A stretch of DNA of 64,000 nt from Haliotis asinina (GCF_037392515.1 NC_090288.1:18322969-18386968), one strand, 5' to 3'; shown: positions 9,413 through 21,892, numbered from the stretch's first letter. Notes: a model not told the origin generated them from the sequence alone. Made by a program: numbers and translations.

Positions 9413-11296
9413 TAAACTCGTACATTACCTATAATTTCAATCAATTTAGCAGTAATCATCAAAGATTAGCCTTTCTTCCGAGAGAGATTACTTTCTGTGT
9501 TAATCAGAAGAACTATTAATGTGTTTTGATAACAATTGCTTGCAATGTCGGGGGCTTATACTGGCAAATGAACACACGTCTGCGAGAAAAGGGATTATGA
9601 GATGTTGTTACAGGAGGTACGTGTTTGTTACTCGTCATTGGGAGTGAATACTAAGATACTATGTTTGCACATTGATTGAATTAACGGTGACAAGGTTACG
9701 AAACCTTCTTCTAAATTAAATTCATTCATTCATTGTAATAGTTCATATAATGAATCGTAGACATAAATAGCACTACTGTATTACACTCATGTTCGTGTAG
9801 ATTTGAAATAAACCAAGTTACTAATTTAGACCTAATTCATTTGCGACTATTGATTTTTAAAGTTGACAATAATACATAATCGAATATGAAGTGATAACTC
9901 TTGCATCTACTCATAATATACATATATAGGACACATAAACCATACAAAGGTAACTGGGGTATTTTGTTCAAGCTGTTTCATGCTTATTTGAAATATGATT
10001 TTTCAATGCAATTTACATAAGCATTGTGTAAGAAATATTTGTATTTGATCTCTGTAATTATCTTATCCTGTGTAATGATCACGTGTATCAGATCCATCGT
10101 CAATAAAAGGAGGAGAATATATCAGTTACGGAATTGATGCGTATAATCATTCAATCAGACAACACTAAATATATGAACACCTCTTTCAACCTCAAAAGAA
10201 CAGCCTCTGGTCGAATGCATGTCCAGGTAAACTTGTCCTGTGACAAGTGTAAAACAAACTTATGCGCTGTTACATCATTGGACAACCTGTTTTGTGGAGT
10301 CACGCCCATTGCCAATCTTCTGAACCTCGTTTGCTTTCAAAACAAATATAGGTATGCCCATCTTCATAAATATTTGGGGAGATTCAACTGCAAGTGTATA
10401 CATCACAATAAATCAGTATCGTGTTACTTTTTTGAATTCTATAATACATGTACTTGAATTATGATATTTATTCGTAACAATGTGCAGATTATATTGAAAT
10501 GTTCAGCAAGCCATTATTTTTGATGTACAAGTAGTGTGCGCAAAAAGTATACGCAAATAAATACTATCTCTACTCAATGATTGGATTGGGTTATCCGGGG
10601 TAAAAATAATCGGATTGTAGCGCTTTGAGGGCTTAGAAAAAAAAAACTCGTCAAAGTGCTTGTTAGTCCTACGTGTACATTTCAGGCATCCTTACGATTA
10701 TGTATGTTCACGATACACAAAGTTTTTCATGATAGCTAGAGTTGATAAAGCCGAAATCTAGCATATCGATTGGTCAACGATCTAACCAATAGTCAATCTG
10801 TATCCAAGCTGTCTACTGACCGAACGTACTCTTCAGAAATTTAGCCCACGCCCCATCACCTGTCATTTCCAATGTGACAGGTATCTCATGATACGATTGG
10901 TCATAGATAACAAATCGGGGACTATATTGAACAGTTAAGATACATAACGTCCTATTCGGAAACTTTGATGACGCCCATCCCATGACCCTTTGTCTTATGT
11001 ATGTGCAAGGAATAGCATTATACAATATGTATGCATGTATGTTCGTATATTTTCTGCGTTAAATCTAGATGACAAACTGAATCTGTTATATGTAAGTCAC
11101 AGTCTAGCTTATTAGTACTTACCTTAAAATATTCAGTATACACTAGCAATGTATCAGCGAAAACGCTTCTTTCATAGGTTATTATGCATGTGCGTAAATT
11201 TGTCTTTACTGCCATTGACATAGATGCTTTGAACAACTTAATCTCTCACAATGATATGAGAGGGACATCATTTGGTTTAAGTATGTCTTACATACA
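9413..11296. other. Interior of the piggyBac-like element, no complete gene
   Basis: AT-rich. A 107-codon ORF at 10134-10457 contains one CxxC (CDKCKTNLC) but matches no family I know. From about 10640 a block begins that is repeated at 17.6 kb. The main body of a transposase with its catalytic aspartates is not visible here. Confidence 0.4.
10640..11140. repeat. Direct repeat, copy 1 (copy 2 at 17610-17969 plus 28116-28260)
   Basis: Shared blocks include CATTGGTCAACGAT-like sequence, CTCTTCAGAAATTTAG, CACGCCCCATCACCT and ACGATTGGTCA. The homology resumes after the CACTA-like insertion in copy 2 with TATGTATG... and GACAAACT. Copy 2 is split exactly at the CACTA border, which supports that border. 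The copies are visibly diverged. Confidence 0.65.
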
Positions 11297-11934
11297 ATGA
11301 AACGGACTGGCAAACGTCGAGACATCAAATGCAGATGTTCAAGCTGTGATGTGTTTTTGTGCGTTGACTGTTTTGAGGCCTACCATAAAGTGAGTGAGTT
11401 AAGATTTAACGTCACATCGGCAATGTTGCAGCCATTGCGTGACGAGAACATACGTGACATAAAAAATATATATGTGTGCATATTATGTAGAACCTGTCGA
11501 CGAAGGACAGTAAAACCACTAGACTATCACAGTTAATATTAAAACTAGTGTGGAAACTTGTAAAAATATAACAGTATCATTATTTGGACAGTACAATATA
11601 AAAAAACAGGCCATAGATCGCCAACAACAGAGGGTAGATCACCATACTAGGGACCATGGGGACTTACAATACCTCTGCTACCTGCATGGTCCCTAGCTGG
11701 ATTTACACCATCCCCTCAGCTGCTAGCGATTGTATGCAAGATTAGCCACAAATTAAAATGACACATATTCTACGGCTAAAAAAGTGGAAGAATAAATCTG
11801 ACTTCAACACTTTTTGGACTTACGTACCCTCTCAGGAGGACAATATTTTTACGGTACTTCAACCCCCTTCGAGGATACAGCCACTAACAATCGTAGTTCC
11901 TGATTCGACTTCCAATCTTAAAATATTTATCTAT

Positions 11935-14900
11935 TTACAAGTCATGTAATAAATCTAATTCTTTTAAAAACGCAATGATTAAATGATTACTAACGTTACT
12001 AAAAAGATCCTTCATAGTTCCCGATTTAAAATAGTTATCCCTTGTGATGGAATATTCAACACAGTCAAGCAGGACATGCTTGACTGTGATTCTTTCATCA
12101 CAAGGGATACAGAACGGAGGATCTTCACCTTTAAGCAAATATTCATGCGTATATCTTGTGTGGCCAATGCGACATCGTCGCATGATGACCTCTTCAAATC
12201 TGGACTGACAACCCAAGTATGTATAACCAATGTAGGGTTTTATTTCATGTAGTTTATTTATACCTACTTGGGTGTCCCACTTCTTCTGCATCAGATCACG
12301 AGTGTAAGCTCTAATGCTAGCTTTGTAGTCAGAATAAGGAATACGAAGTGGTGTCACAGATTTGTTAAGTGCTGCCTTAGCAGCAAGATCGGCCATTGCG
12401 TTACCGGAAATGCCAACGTGGCTGGGTAACCAACAAAAAACGATGTCGTATTGGCCAGTAGCAAGATCATTATATAATTCAATAATTTCTATTAAAAGTG
12501 GATGTTTACAAGAAAGATTTTTAATAGCCTGAAGGCAAGAAAGAGAGTCGGAATAAATTATATATTGTTTATGTTTATGGCGTCTGTGAATATATTTAAG
12601 AGCTGTTAATATGGCGTTAGCCTCAGCGGTAAAAATAGAACTGTTGTCTGGTAATCTAGAAGATATTGTTCTGGATCCAATGACAGTGGCACAAGCTACT
12701 GCACCACCGACCTTGGACCCATCTGTAAATAAGGATTTATAACTGCTATATTTATGTTTCAATTCATTATATTCTTGTTTATACTGTAATTCATTAGTTT
12801 CTGATTTTTTAAATGTGGTCAGTGTTAGGTCCACTTGGGGCCTAACCAACTGCCAAGGAGGAGAAGAGAGAAGACGGGAAGGAGCTATATTTTCCAGCTC
12901 AATGCCGGCAGCAGCAAGAAGTGGTTTAATTCTTAAACCAAGAGGCGGTACAAGTGAAGATTTCATATTGTATAAGTCCTCACACAGAGGACTGAAAACA
13001 CAGTTATATGCAGGGTTTGACTCACTGGAATATAATTTTGTTACATACTGTAAAGCTAATTTGATACGTCGCTGCTCAAGAGATGGCTCATCGGCCTCAA
13101 CGTACAGGCTGTCAACAGGTGAAGTCCGAAAGGAGCCAAAACAAAGTCTTAGACCTTGATGGTGAACAGAATCTAAAAGTTTCAGGTGGCTTTTACAGGC
13201 TCCACCATATACAATGGAGCCATAATCAAGTTTTGACCGGATCAGTGATCGATAAAGTTGCAGGAGGGTAGCTTGGTCCCCTCCCCATTTAGAATTTGAA
13301 ACGACTTTCAACAAGTCAAGTGCCTTCAGGCATTTAGTTTTGAGGGATTTGATATGTGGTAGAAACGTTAAATGTGAGTCAAAAATTAATCCCAAGAACT
13401 TGGCCTCCTTTACAACTTTGATGGGAGTGCCATCTAGAGATAGTTCTGGGTTCTTATGTGGCTTATATGTTCTGCAAAAATGTATACAATTAGTTTTGGA
13501 CTTCGAAAATTTGAAGTCGTTTTCAAGACACCATTTATTTATTTTGTTTAAACACAACTGCAGTTGCCGTTCAATAGTATGCATATTTTTACCACGACAA
13601 GAAATGTTAAAATCATCCACAAATAATGATCCATCAATTGAATCGTTTAAAACTTTTGACAAACTATTTATCTTGATGCTAAAAAGTGTGACTGACAAAA
13701 TACTGCCTTGTGGAACACCCTGATCCTGATTATAATGATCAGACAGAGTAGAACCTACGCGAACTTGAAATTGTCTGTCATTTAAAAAGTTGGCTATGAA
13801 TTGAGGCAAACGACCTCGCAAACCAAGTTGTTTATGAATTAGTGCGTTTTTCACAAATGATTCCAGTCGCACTAAGTGATCGACAGTACTTCTATTTTTA
13901 CGGAAACCACACTGTATATCTGTGATTAGGTTATTGGTTCCCAAGTACCAAACAAGTCGATTATTTATCATGCGTTCCATGGTCTTGCAAACACAGCTTG
14001 TTAATGAAATCGGACGATAATTGGATGGATCCGCGTGATCACGTCCAGGTTTAGGTATTGGTACTACTATGGCATCACGCCATGAAGAAGGAAATTTACC
14101 TGAAGTCCAAATATCATCAAAAATAGATATGAGCGTCTCTAAACAGGTTTCTGGTAAGTGTTTCAGGAGTTGATAATGTATGTTATCAGCTCCTGTAGCA
14201 GTGTCATGAGCTTGATCAAGAGCAGTATGGAGTTCATGAATAGAAAACGTTTCATTATAATCTTCCCCATTATCAGAATTGAAATTAATAGTTTTCTTTT
14301 CTTGTTGTTTTTGATACTGCTGAAATTTTGGTACATAATTAGAAGAGGAAGAGTGTTTAGCAAGAGTTTCGCCCAGTTTATTCGCAATATCTGATTTATC
14401 AGTAAGTAATTGATCTCCATGTTTAAGATGATGGACAGTAGATTTAGTACCTTTACCTTTGATTTTCTGGACCATGTTCCATACCTTGGACATGGGTGTC
14501 CGAGAATGTAATTTAGATACATAATTTTGCCAAGATTGGCGTTTGTTCTGTCTAAAAGTACGCCGTGCTTTAGCATTTAAAATTTTAAATTTATTTAAAT
14601 TATGCACCATAGGATGGCGACGGAAATAATGTTCTGCTTTTTTCCTTGCCTTCCTAGCTTGTTTGCACTCATCGTTGAACCATGGTTTTCTTATGTGTGG
14701 AACTACAGAGGACTTTGGTATACACTCATCAGCTATGGAATTCAGATCATCAGAAAAGCACTTAATAGCATCCGGAACGTCAATAAAACGTTCAGGTTTA
14801 AGTTTTTCAGCACACAGTGTTTCATATAAAGCCCAGTTAGCCTTTTTAAAATTTCGTCTTGATGATGGAGGAACATCGGATGGAGTTACAGCTTTTAACA

Positions 14901-15546
14901 TAGTAGGAAAATGGTCACTTCCACAGAGGTCATCGTGGACTGACCAGTCGAATTCGTTTAATAGTTCGGAATTTGTCAATGACAAGTCGAGAGCAGAATA
15001 GGTCCCTGTACCAGGGTGTAAATATGTGTTGGAACCATCATTATAAATACATAAGTCATTGTCGGAACAAAAGTCCTCCAACAACTTACCTTTAGTGTTT
15101 GTATTTACACCACCCCAGAGTGGGTTGTGGCCATTTAAATCTCCCATTATAATACAGGGCTTCGGGAGTTGGTCATATAGAGCTTGGAGATCGGTTTTAG
15201 GAAACGTCGAAGACGGAGAAATATACAGAGAGCATAGCGTCAATGCTACATGTAAAGTAATTCTCACAGCAACAGCCTACATATTAGTATTAAGTGAAAC
15301 AGGGCTTTGAATAACGTTTTGTCTCACTAGAATGGATGATCCTCCAGTGGCCCGATCACCCGGAGGTGAAAAACAATGATATGCATTAAAATGACGAAGG
15401 TCAAATGTATCTGTTTGTTTTAAATATGTCTCTTGGAGACATATCGCTGAAGGTGTAAAATCTTGAACTAATAGCTGTAATTCATGTAAATTAGTCCTTA
15501 ATCCTCTGCAGTTCCACTGTACAATATTATTGGAATAAACTATCTT
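11935..15546 (-). pseudogene. LINE A ORF2: endonuclease, reverse transcriptase, RNase H (disabled)
   Basis: The long open part starts at 15267, but homology reaches back to about 15546, where the endonuclease begins (IVQWNCRGLRTN). A TAG at 15289-15287 replaces the CAG seen in LINE D. Visible motifs: GDLNGHNPLWGG and GSDHFP (APE endonuclease); FVDD (reverse transcriptase motif C); LFTDGSK, AEAN and YSDSLS (RNase H); and the C-terminal CIPCDERITVKHVLLDC Cys/His motif. The segment between NALIHKQ and GLRGRLP lacks the FDLEKAYD motif A, including one of the three catalytic aspartates, through an in-frame 27-codon deletion. No enzyme activity is expected. Translation start of ORF2 in this subfamily is unclear because no ATG precedes the endonuclease. 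Confidence 0.9.
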
Positions 15547-16771
15547 TTAGGGGGATTTATGGGGGATCTACCCCGCACTCTTTTGGTGGGCGACAAGCTA
15601 TGTGCCCTAGAATGGACGTTTTCAGAAACGTCCATGTCTTCAAGTGACCCATATTTATTAAACAACTGAATCTTGTTTTGTGACCCTTTCGGGGTTCTGC
15701 CACTTAGTTTTTTTCAAAGGATCTGGCCTTTTAGGTTTAGTTTTAACGGTTTCCGAAGATTTTGGAGTTGACTGAGAAGATTTGGATTTGGGACGAATGT
15801 GACTGTGGCGTTTGGGTAGATATTGTAGGTGAAGTAATCAGAGGAGCTTCTGATGTAATCCACGTCAAGTCAGTTTGACAGCTTGTGGTTGATTTTGTAA
15901 TCCTTGCTTCTGACGGTGTTTTAGTTATAGAAGCATAGCTTTCTTTAGGTTCAGAACTTTGGACCAGTTTTTTGGCATCTGCAAAACTAATGTTTCGGGT
16001 GAATTTTAGTTTGTTGATCTCCATGTGAAACTTCCAGACAGGACATTCTTTAGAAAAGGATGAATGGGCACCAGTGCAGTTTGTACATTTCTTAACGTTA
16101 CTGTCACAATCTTCTGTTGTATGTGTCTTTTCACCACAGTGAGCACAAACAACAGACAATGTGCAGTTATTAACCCCATGGCCGAACTTTTGGCATTTGA
16201 AACATCGAAGAGGGTTTGGAATGTACATTTCAACCTGGATGTTACAGTATCCTGCTTTCAGTGATTTTGGAACATTTGGAGAAGAGAAAGAAAACAAATA
16301 TGTGTTTGTGTTGACAGTAGCATCATTTCTACGGGTTGTAAAACGTTTGACAAAAAGGACACCTTGCTCCTTCATCTCTGAGGCGATGTCAAGTTCTGAC
16401 ATGTCAGCAAACAAACGTTCACGGTCCCTGACAATTCCTTTGCTCGTGTTGAGTGTTTTGTGAGCCGAGATCGTAACTGGAATGCCGACAAAAGATTTTG
16501 TGCTCATAAGATTGGTGGCTTGCTGTCTTTTTGCACACTCAACCAGAAGGGCACCGGAACGTAATCGCCTAATGTTTTTAACATCACCAGCGATGCCTTG
16601 TATACCTTTAGCTACGGCAAAAGGATTCAACTTTAAAGGGGTCTTGTCAATAGTCTCAACAACAAGAAAACGTGGCCAGTAATCAATTGAGTTGGGCAGT
16701 CTGTGGTCAGTTTCAACGGGATCAGTATCAAGTTGACGTTTGCTCTTTTTTTGAGGGGTTTCGTAAGCCAT
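15547..16771 (-). pseudogene. LINE A ORF1: RNA-binding gag-like protein with CCHC knuckles (frameshifted)
   Basis: Starts MAYETPQKKSKRQ at 16771 and is open to 15743 (342 codons). Homology to LINE D continues in another frame to the TAA at 15549-15547, so about 60 C-terminal codons are out of frame. Residues about 30-75 (FLVVETIDKTPLKLNPFAVA...) look like an RRM-type fold, followed by three Cys/His knuckles: CFKCQKFGHGVNNC, CAHCGEKTHTTEDC and CTNCTGAHSSFSKEC. Such ORF1 proteins bind the element RNA and form the ribonucleoprotein. A further single-base deletion lies in the run AGATCCCCCATAAATC near 15562. Confidence 0.85.
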
Positions 16772-17311
16772 GTTTAGTTAGTTAGATTTCATCATCTGAG
16801 CTCCCCACCCACCTCGGAGTATCACAAGGACAGTGCTAAACGCAAGTGGGTCTCCGACTTGCAGCACCAAGGATACTCAGATGATATACTCTAGCGGAAG
16901 AATTATGAATAACTAATCCACCAGATTGGCCCATGAGCCACCGCCTTCTGGGCATAAGACTCTAGGCAAAATTCAAGTACAAATTATCATATTACAAAAT
17001 CCAAATAATGCCACTGTAATAATAAGGCCAAGTCCGAAAATCAAACAATTCCAAATAAAATTTGTGCATTGACATATATATAGTCCATACACAGGGCTTG
17101 GCATGACCAGCCGATTGGTTGAACCGGGCCCATTCAACCACCCGTCTAGGTGAAGTAAGGGTCGAAGGGGTATGTTGGGCAAAGGGAACACGATTGCAGG
17201 CCCCCAGTGCCCTCAACCCCCAGACTCCCGTCCTCCACCGACACAGGGCCGCAACCCACGGCAAACGGGTTGGTGGACCAAATATCCCCCCGGGTCCACA
17301 ACGGGGGTGTC

Positions 17312-17369
17312 GGCGAGCTCTTGGCGTTACCCAGCACCCACCACGAGGAGGTGGCTCGCCACGGGTGCC
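17312..17369 (-). ncRNA. HDV-like self-cleaving ribozyme at the 5' end of LINE A
   Basis: Identical over 58 nt to the copy described at 52824-52881, where pairings are given. The element begins exactly at nucleotide 1 of the ribozyme (17369), next to the target duplication. Confidence 0.8.
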
Positions 17370-17431
17370 CCTACCATAAAGACTTGTTCCAAGGACAATA
17401 ACGCTTTATGCACTAGATGTGTTGAACAAAT

Positions 17432-17540
17432 GGTACGGTATACCATTCTTGTCAGTTGTTGGACACAATGTGTGAAGCCCGCGCGATACTGCTGGAATAT
17501 AGCTAAAATCGCTGTAAAACTAAATTCACTCATTCTTTTC
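17432..17540 (+). repeat. 3' part of a SINE with CTCA-type tail
   Basis: CGATACTGCTGGAATATAGC followed by TGTAAAACTAAATTCACTCATTC matches the 3' end of the tRNA-derived SINE seen at 45.8 kb. The tRNA head is not preserved. It lies just downstream of the piggyBac transposase stop codon. Confidence 0.55.
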
Positions 17541-17609
17541 AATTGTTGCATTTCAGTGGTTATTCTTTTACATGTCCAAAATACTAAGACATGTGTGTTC
17601 ACCATCTGA

Positions 17610-17969
17610 GAACGAATACACTCATCATAGTGTCAGTCTACTCCCATATGTCTTATGTGTTTCTTTCATACATCATTACAGTAACTGATGTTATGTTTAC
17701 AATACACAAATTGTTGCATGATAGTTGATACAGCCGTAACACAACATAGCCATTGGTCAACGATAAAGCCAATAATAAATCTCTACCCTATCACTTTGAG
17801 TGTCCAAACGTGCTCTTCAGAAATTTAGGCCACGCCCCATCACCTTGCCCTTCCTATGTGGCAGGTTCTCACGATACGATTGGTCAAAGTATCAGCCAAT
17901 ATAATGAGTAACTGAGATATAATGCGTTACATTCGGGATATTTTATCCCATCACATGACGGGAAGCTTT
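17610..17969. repeat. Direct repeat, copy 2 (first part; continues at 28116)
   Basis: Diverged copy of 10640-11000. It is interrupted at 17969 by the CACTA-like element and continues after it. Confidence 0.65.
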
Positions 17970-18156
17970 CACAGCAAAAATAAGCTGGTTTCCGGAACAC
18001 TGAAACCGAGAAGAAACGTCATGGAAACCAACATTTCCAGTTGGTTTCCAGGGAGTTTCCGATAGTTTCATTGTGGTTTCCATGCAACTGAAACTGCACC
18101 ATTTCAGGATGGTTTCCAGTTCGTTTCATTACCCACTCCTCCAAGTGGGATCCAGT

Positions 18157-18345
18157 TGGTTTCCATGTACGAGTTTATTGTAGGTTTCAACCTGGTTTCC
18201 ATGTATGAGTTTATTGTAGGTTTCAACCTGGTTTCCATGGATGAGTTTATTGTAGGTTTCAACCTGGTTTCCATGTATGAGTTTATTGTAGGTTTCAACC
18301 TGGTTTCCATGTATGAGTTTACTGTAGGTTTCAACCCGGTTTCCG
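18157..18345. repeat. 36-bp subterminal tandem repeat, five copies
   Basis: Units read GGTTTCCATGTATGAGTTT then ATTGTAGGTTTCAACCT. Each unit holds GGTTTCC plus GGTTTCAACC, variants of the subterminal motif used throughout both CACTA-like elements. The ORFs on both strands here are a by-product of the 36-bp period. Confidence 0.85.
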
Positions 18346-18651
18346 TGTTGTAGTTTCCAACCTAGTTTAATACCTAGTTTCCATGAACTGAAACTTGCTC
18401 GTGTCGGCCCTTTTTCCGGTCCTCCGGAAAAGATGTTGTTTCATGTCTCACATGTAGCAAATCAGGTATTTTATACAATTGCATAATGGTAAAAGGCTTC
18501 AGGATGACAAACAACAGAATAAAACACAAATTCATTAAAAGTTTATTTATATTCAACAATATGTTTGTAAACAAATAATATTCGGAATATTCAAGTTAGT
18601 AAATGAAACAAAAGCAAGGGAATAATTAGCAGTGAGTACAGAATATTTTTC

Positions 18652-20100
18652 TTAAACACACTGTTGACCAGCCCATATCACTTGGCTTCCTAGTTTGAAA
18701 AATGTTAGCTCTTTCCCCAAGAGAGGAAGAACTGGGTGCTTCTTTTCCTCCGGCCAGTCAATCGTTTCACAGCCTTCCTGCTTTCCAGCTTCTGAAATTT
18801 AGAAAACAAACTATCAGTACAAACAAGCATTCGTATATGATATCCATGGCTAGAGAAAAGAAAACGGTCAAACATTGCTTGAGGTGAAATACACTGAACC
18901 CTATGTCCGATAAGCGAAGAGATCAAAAAGTATAAACTGAGCATTTGACATCAAAAGTTTCAATCGCAGCGCAGCTTATTATGTTGTTATGTTGTATGTA
19001 CATTATGTACTGGACGGTTCAGGTTATACATACCTTTTGTATGTCAAAATGAGTTGGTCCTGGCTGCCTTCTTCAGTTTTTCCAACACTGCCCTCCTTTA
19101 TGCTGGAAACGTAGAAATGCATCGATTAAAAAACAAAGTCAGGAACTTGTCATATTGCACTCTTGGTTACAATAAAGTGTCGAATAAAAAGAATAAATAT
19201 CAATTTGCAAAGTGTAGAATATGCTAGATGAAAAGAATCCAGGTCAGCAAATTCATATGCTATTTTGGGCTGGCAATCCATCTATGTATACCCATATATT
19301 CTTTCTATCAAAAACTCTTCGTAACCTTTTCTGTGGGACTAACACAATCCACATTTCTTCATTCAGAGTTCGTTAAATCTTGATATGATAAGCATAACAC
19401 TACTTACATCAGATGGCAAATCTAAATTATCACATAAATCAATAATATAACAATATTCAATATTAGTTTGAAAATATTGAGGAATTTCAATTATGAAATT
19501 TCACTCAAACAATGCACCAAATCTGATCAGAGAATCCCTAACCTATAAATGCAAAATGACACACTATCCCCGACTACATTGTTTTCAAACGTGCAAATAT
19601 CAAAAGCAATATGAAAAGGATTTCTTAAATAATTATTCGTATTTATAAATACGTTTGAAGTTATTTTGAGTCGTAACAAGCACATTAGCAATAATATACT
19701 AGAGATATTTGTGATTTAATTTTCTTGCAAAGATAATTTTTCATTCATTAACACATTGAACCATTTTAATCGTGTGTGTGAGCTGATCCAAATCACAGTA
19801 ATATTGAGTTCTTGAATTAACCGAGTGCTGAGTGAAGGAAGCCATACATCTCTCTTGCTAAGAATTCGACACGCATGTGTTTACCGAGGTCCGTCAAGTC
19901 TAAAATTACATATGTATTGTAATAGTTACTTATTTACGTTAAACAATACGAATAACATGTGCTATTGCTTATTTCAAGAAAATAACACTGTACCTGACCA
20001 GATCGTGGAATGTTCCTTTTCTCCCGCTGCGATCGACGACTGCTGCTGTTCTCAATTTTTCACGTATCCGAATCTCCAAAGCTTCTATTGTAAACATCAT
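18652..20100 (-). pseudogene. Spliced remnant gene on the left of CACTA-like element 2 (function unknown)
   Basis: Exon-like blocks with good splice signals on the minus strand: 20100-19994 (MMFTIEALEIRIREKLR..., donor GTACAG), 19102-19034 (IKEGSVGKTEEGSQDQLILTYK, donor GTATGT) and 18791-18652 (GCETIDWPEEKKHPVLPLLG, ending in TAA). The first block resembles exon 1 of the minus-strand gene in CACTA element 1 (ALDERIRDLEKK), and both genes end with an IDWP motif. They are therefore the same ancestral gene. The exon phases do not join cleanly, so it is probably broken. I do not recognise a domain. It may be an accessory protein of the transposon or a captured host gene. Confidence 0.45.
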
Positions 20101-21335
20101 TGCCAGTCTCTTGAATCAGATAACACGGGCAAACGTAGGAATACTGCACTGTGTTGACTTCCTTGTCGTCGTTACTGGACATACCGGGTGAGACCTTTTC
20201 TCCAAAATAGTCGTCTCAAAACAACTTGGGACCAAGCAACAAAATGGCGGCAACTGTGCGTAGGGGCATTGTGGGTAATAAGAAATACCTGATCCTTTTT
20301 CGATTGGCAGGCACGAAATCCTTCTCTGACCCAATTTGGATGTGATTTTAAGACAAAGACTGAAAACGACCACTTCAGTACATAAAACTGTTGCTTTTAT
20401 GAAATGTCACGAGTTCACGTGCCCATGGATTACCGGTTCATTACTTCCGGTTTTGTCTGTCAACACTTGACTCAGGTAAGTTCTGTTGTTTTTACAGCTA
20501 GCTAATTTTGATGATAGGAGCCTGTTAAGTGGGGACTGCCCCAATGAAGCCGACACCCGAACCCCGACACACTAATGACCTGACACTGATTAGTTGTCAA
20601 GTATTTGAACTCAGTGTCAAAGTATGCCAACTATAAATGCTTTTAACGCTAAACTTTACGCACTGCCTCAGTTTATTGTATAATTCACGTATATTCTGCA
20701 TAAATACCATCATGTAAGTACCGAACTGACAATTGTTTTAATGACTTATACTAATCTTCCTAAATGCTTATACTCTTTCACATTCCCAGGAGTTGGCAGT
20801 CTGTTTTTTTATATATATTGCATCATGTACCTTTTATTAATTAATATATATCTGAACTATTGCTAAAGTGGCTTTATTGTTTTTTTTTACTTTTATACAA
20901 TATATTTACTGAAAGGAATACAAGCCCGTACACAGCTCAATGATCCAATAAGTTATAATTAATATATGATAAAAGTTTGAGCAATGTTTCTATGCAGAGT
21001 CAACTCACCTTTTATTCTTGTATATAGATATCACTGTTTTATTATTTCTTTTCAGATAAAGAAAGTGTCTGATCCTCAATTTGACAAAGCAGACAACCGA
21101 AACCTGGACTTGCCCCATTCATCCCAATCTAGAGAAACGGAACTAAGTGTGCCTCGCGCACATAGCTGGGCAAAGGCCATTTATAGCCATTCGTCCTTTC
21201 ACCATTTGCATGTTTAGTACGGTTATTGTGAAGTTTGTGCGCATGGTAGTTGGAATATGATGCTTCATTACAATACGAATAAACAAGAATGTGAAGGGAA
21301 AAAGTGTATAGTTTGTTCTTGTATCATCAGTTTGA
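20101..21335 (+). other. Central and right part of CACTA-like element 2, no complete gene
   Basis: A probable 5' exon on the plus strand ends at about 20476 (ACTTGACTCAG|GTAAGTTC). An exon-like block follows TTTTCAG at 21056 and is open to a TAG at 21215-21217 (PQFDKADNRNLDLPHSSQ). Neither shows a known domain. By position this corresponds to the transposase side of CACTA element 1, but the zinc-finger exon was not found here. LINE B is inserted at 21336. Confidence 0.4.
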
Positions 21336-21892
21336 GTGAGTGAGTGAGTTAATATTTAACGTCACATCGGCAATATTGCAGCCATATCGTGACGAGAGCA
21401 TTTAATGAGTAATTAGGATAATACAAATGAATTAATAGCACTTACATTGTAAAATCCTGTCGACGAAGGACAGTAAAACTAACTAGAATATCACAGAGTA
21501 GAATGTAAAACTAGTGAATAGACCTAAAACAATGCATCTATAGAGGACAGTACAATATAAAAATGAGCTATAGGTTGCCAACAACTGAAGGTAGATCACC
21601 ATACTAGGGACCATGGGGACTTACAGTACATTTGCTTCCTGCATGGACCCTAGTTGGATTTACACCATCCCCTCAGCTGTTAGCAATTGTAGACAAATCT
21701 AGCCATAAACTAAAAACACACTTATTCTACGATTAAAAAGATGGAAAACTGAAATTTACTTCAAATGTTTTTGGACTTATGTACCCTCTCAGGAGGACAA
21801 TAATTTTACGGTACTTCAACCCCCTTTGAGGGTACAGCCACGAACGATTTGAGTTTCTAATTTAATCTTCCAATTTTAAAATATTTATCTAT

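Larger units (their letters stand above)
11391..17369 (-). mobile_element. LINE A, 5'-complete non-LTR retrotransposon (I/Nimb-like, RNase H-containing), inactive
   Basis: About 5.98 kb, flanked by the 12-bp duplication CCTACCATAAAG (11379-11390 and 17370-17381). On the minus strand: HDV-like ribozyme, GC-rich 5' UTR, ORF1, ORF2 (endonuclease, reverse transcriptase, RNase H), 3' UTR, and a 3' end ...TTAACTCACTCA. Closest to LINE D in sequence. ORF1 is frameshifted near 15.74 kb, ORF2 has a TAG at 15289-15287, and 27 codons of the reverse transcriptase are missing near 13826. The clade name is inference from domain order; no phylogeny was possible. Confidence 0.9.
11297..17405 (+). pseudogene. 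C-terminal Cys-rich end of a piggyBac transposase, split by LINE A
   Basis: The frame at 11297-11390 reads MKRTGKRRDIKCRCSSCD then VFLCVDCFEAYHK. It continues after the LINE at 17382 as DLFQGQ and a stop at about 17405. The spacing C-x-C-x2-C-x4-C-x2-C followed by FExYH is the Cys/His-rich C-terminal domain of piggyBac transposases (PGBD proteins), which binds the transposon ends. The rest of the protein is absent or unrecognisable. The fragment lies inside an element whose ends independently look like piggyBac, which makes the call stronger than the short match alone. Confidence 0.7.

Noticed and set aside
10134..10457. 107-codon ORF with CDKCKTNLC as a piggyBac transposase domain
   Set aside because: Only one CxxC and no other motif. 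The true Cys-rich C-terminus is at 11297-11390.
14158..14394. Several plus-strand ORFs of 60-140 codons across LINEs A, B and D
   Set aside because: Shadows of ORF2 in other frames; they recur wherever the LINE occurs and carry no motifs.
17119..17609. Overlapping GC-rich ORFs on both strands (also 27.3, 45.5 and 52.8 kb)
   Set aside because: They fall in the LINE 5' UTR and ribozyme. They are open mainly because of GC content, although one antisense frame is listed as a finding because all four copies keep it.
18104..18353. Repetitive proteins in both strands (KPTINSYMETRL and EFIVGFNLVSMY)
   Set aside because: By-products of a 36-bp subterminal minisatellite of the CACTA-like element.
20242..20343. 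Short ORF starting MAATVRRGIVGNKKY as a gene
   Set aside because: 34 codons with no homologue in the related CACTA-like element and no splice support.
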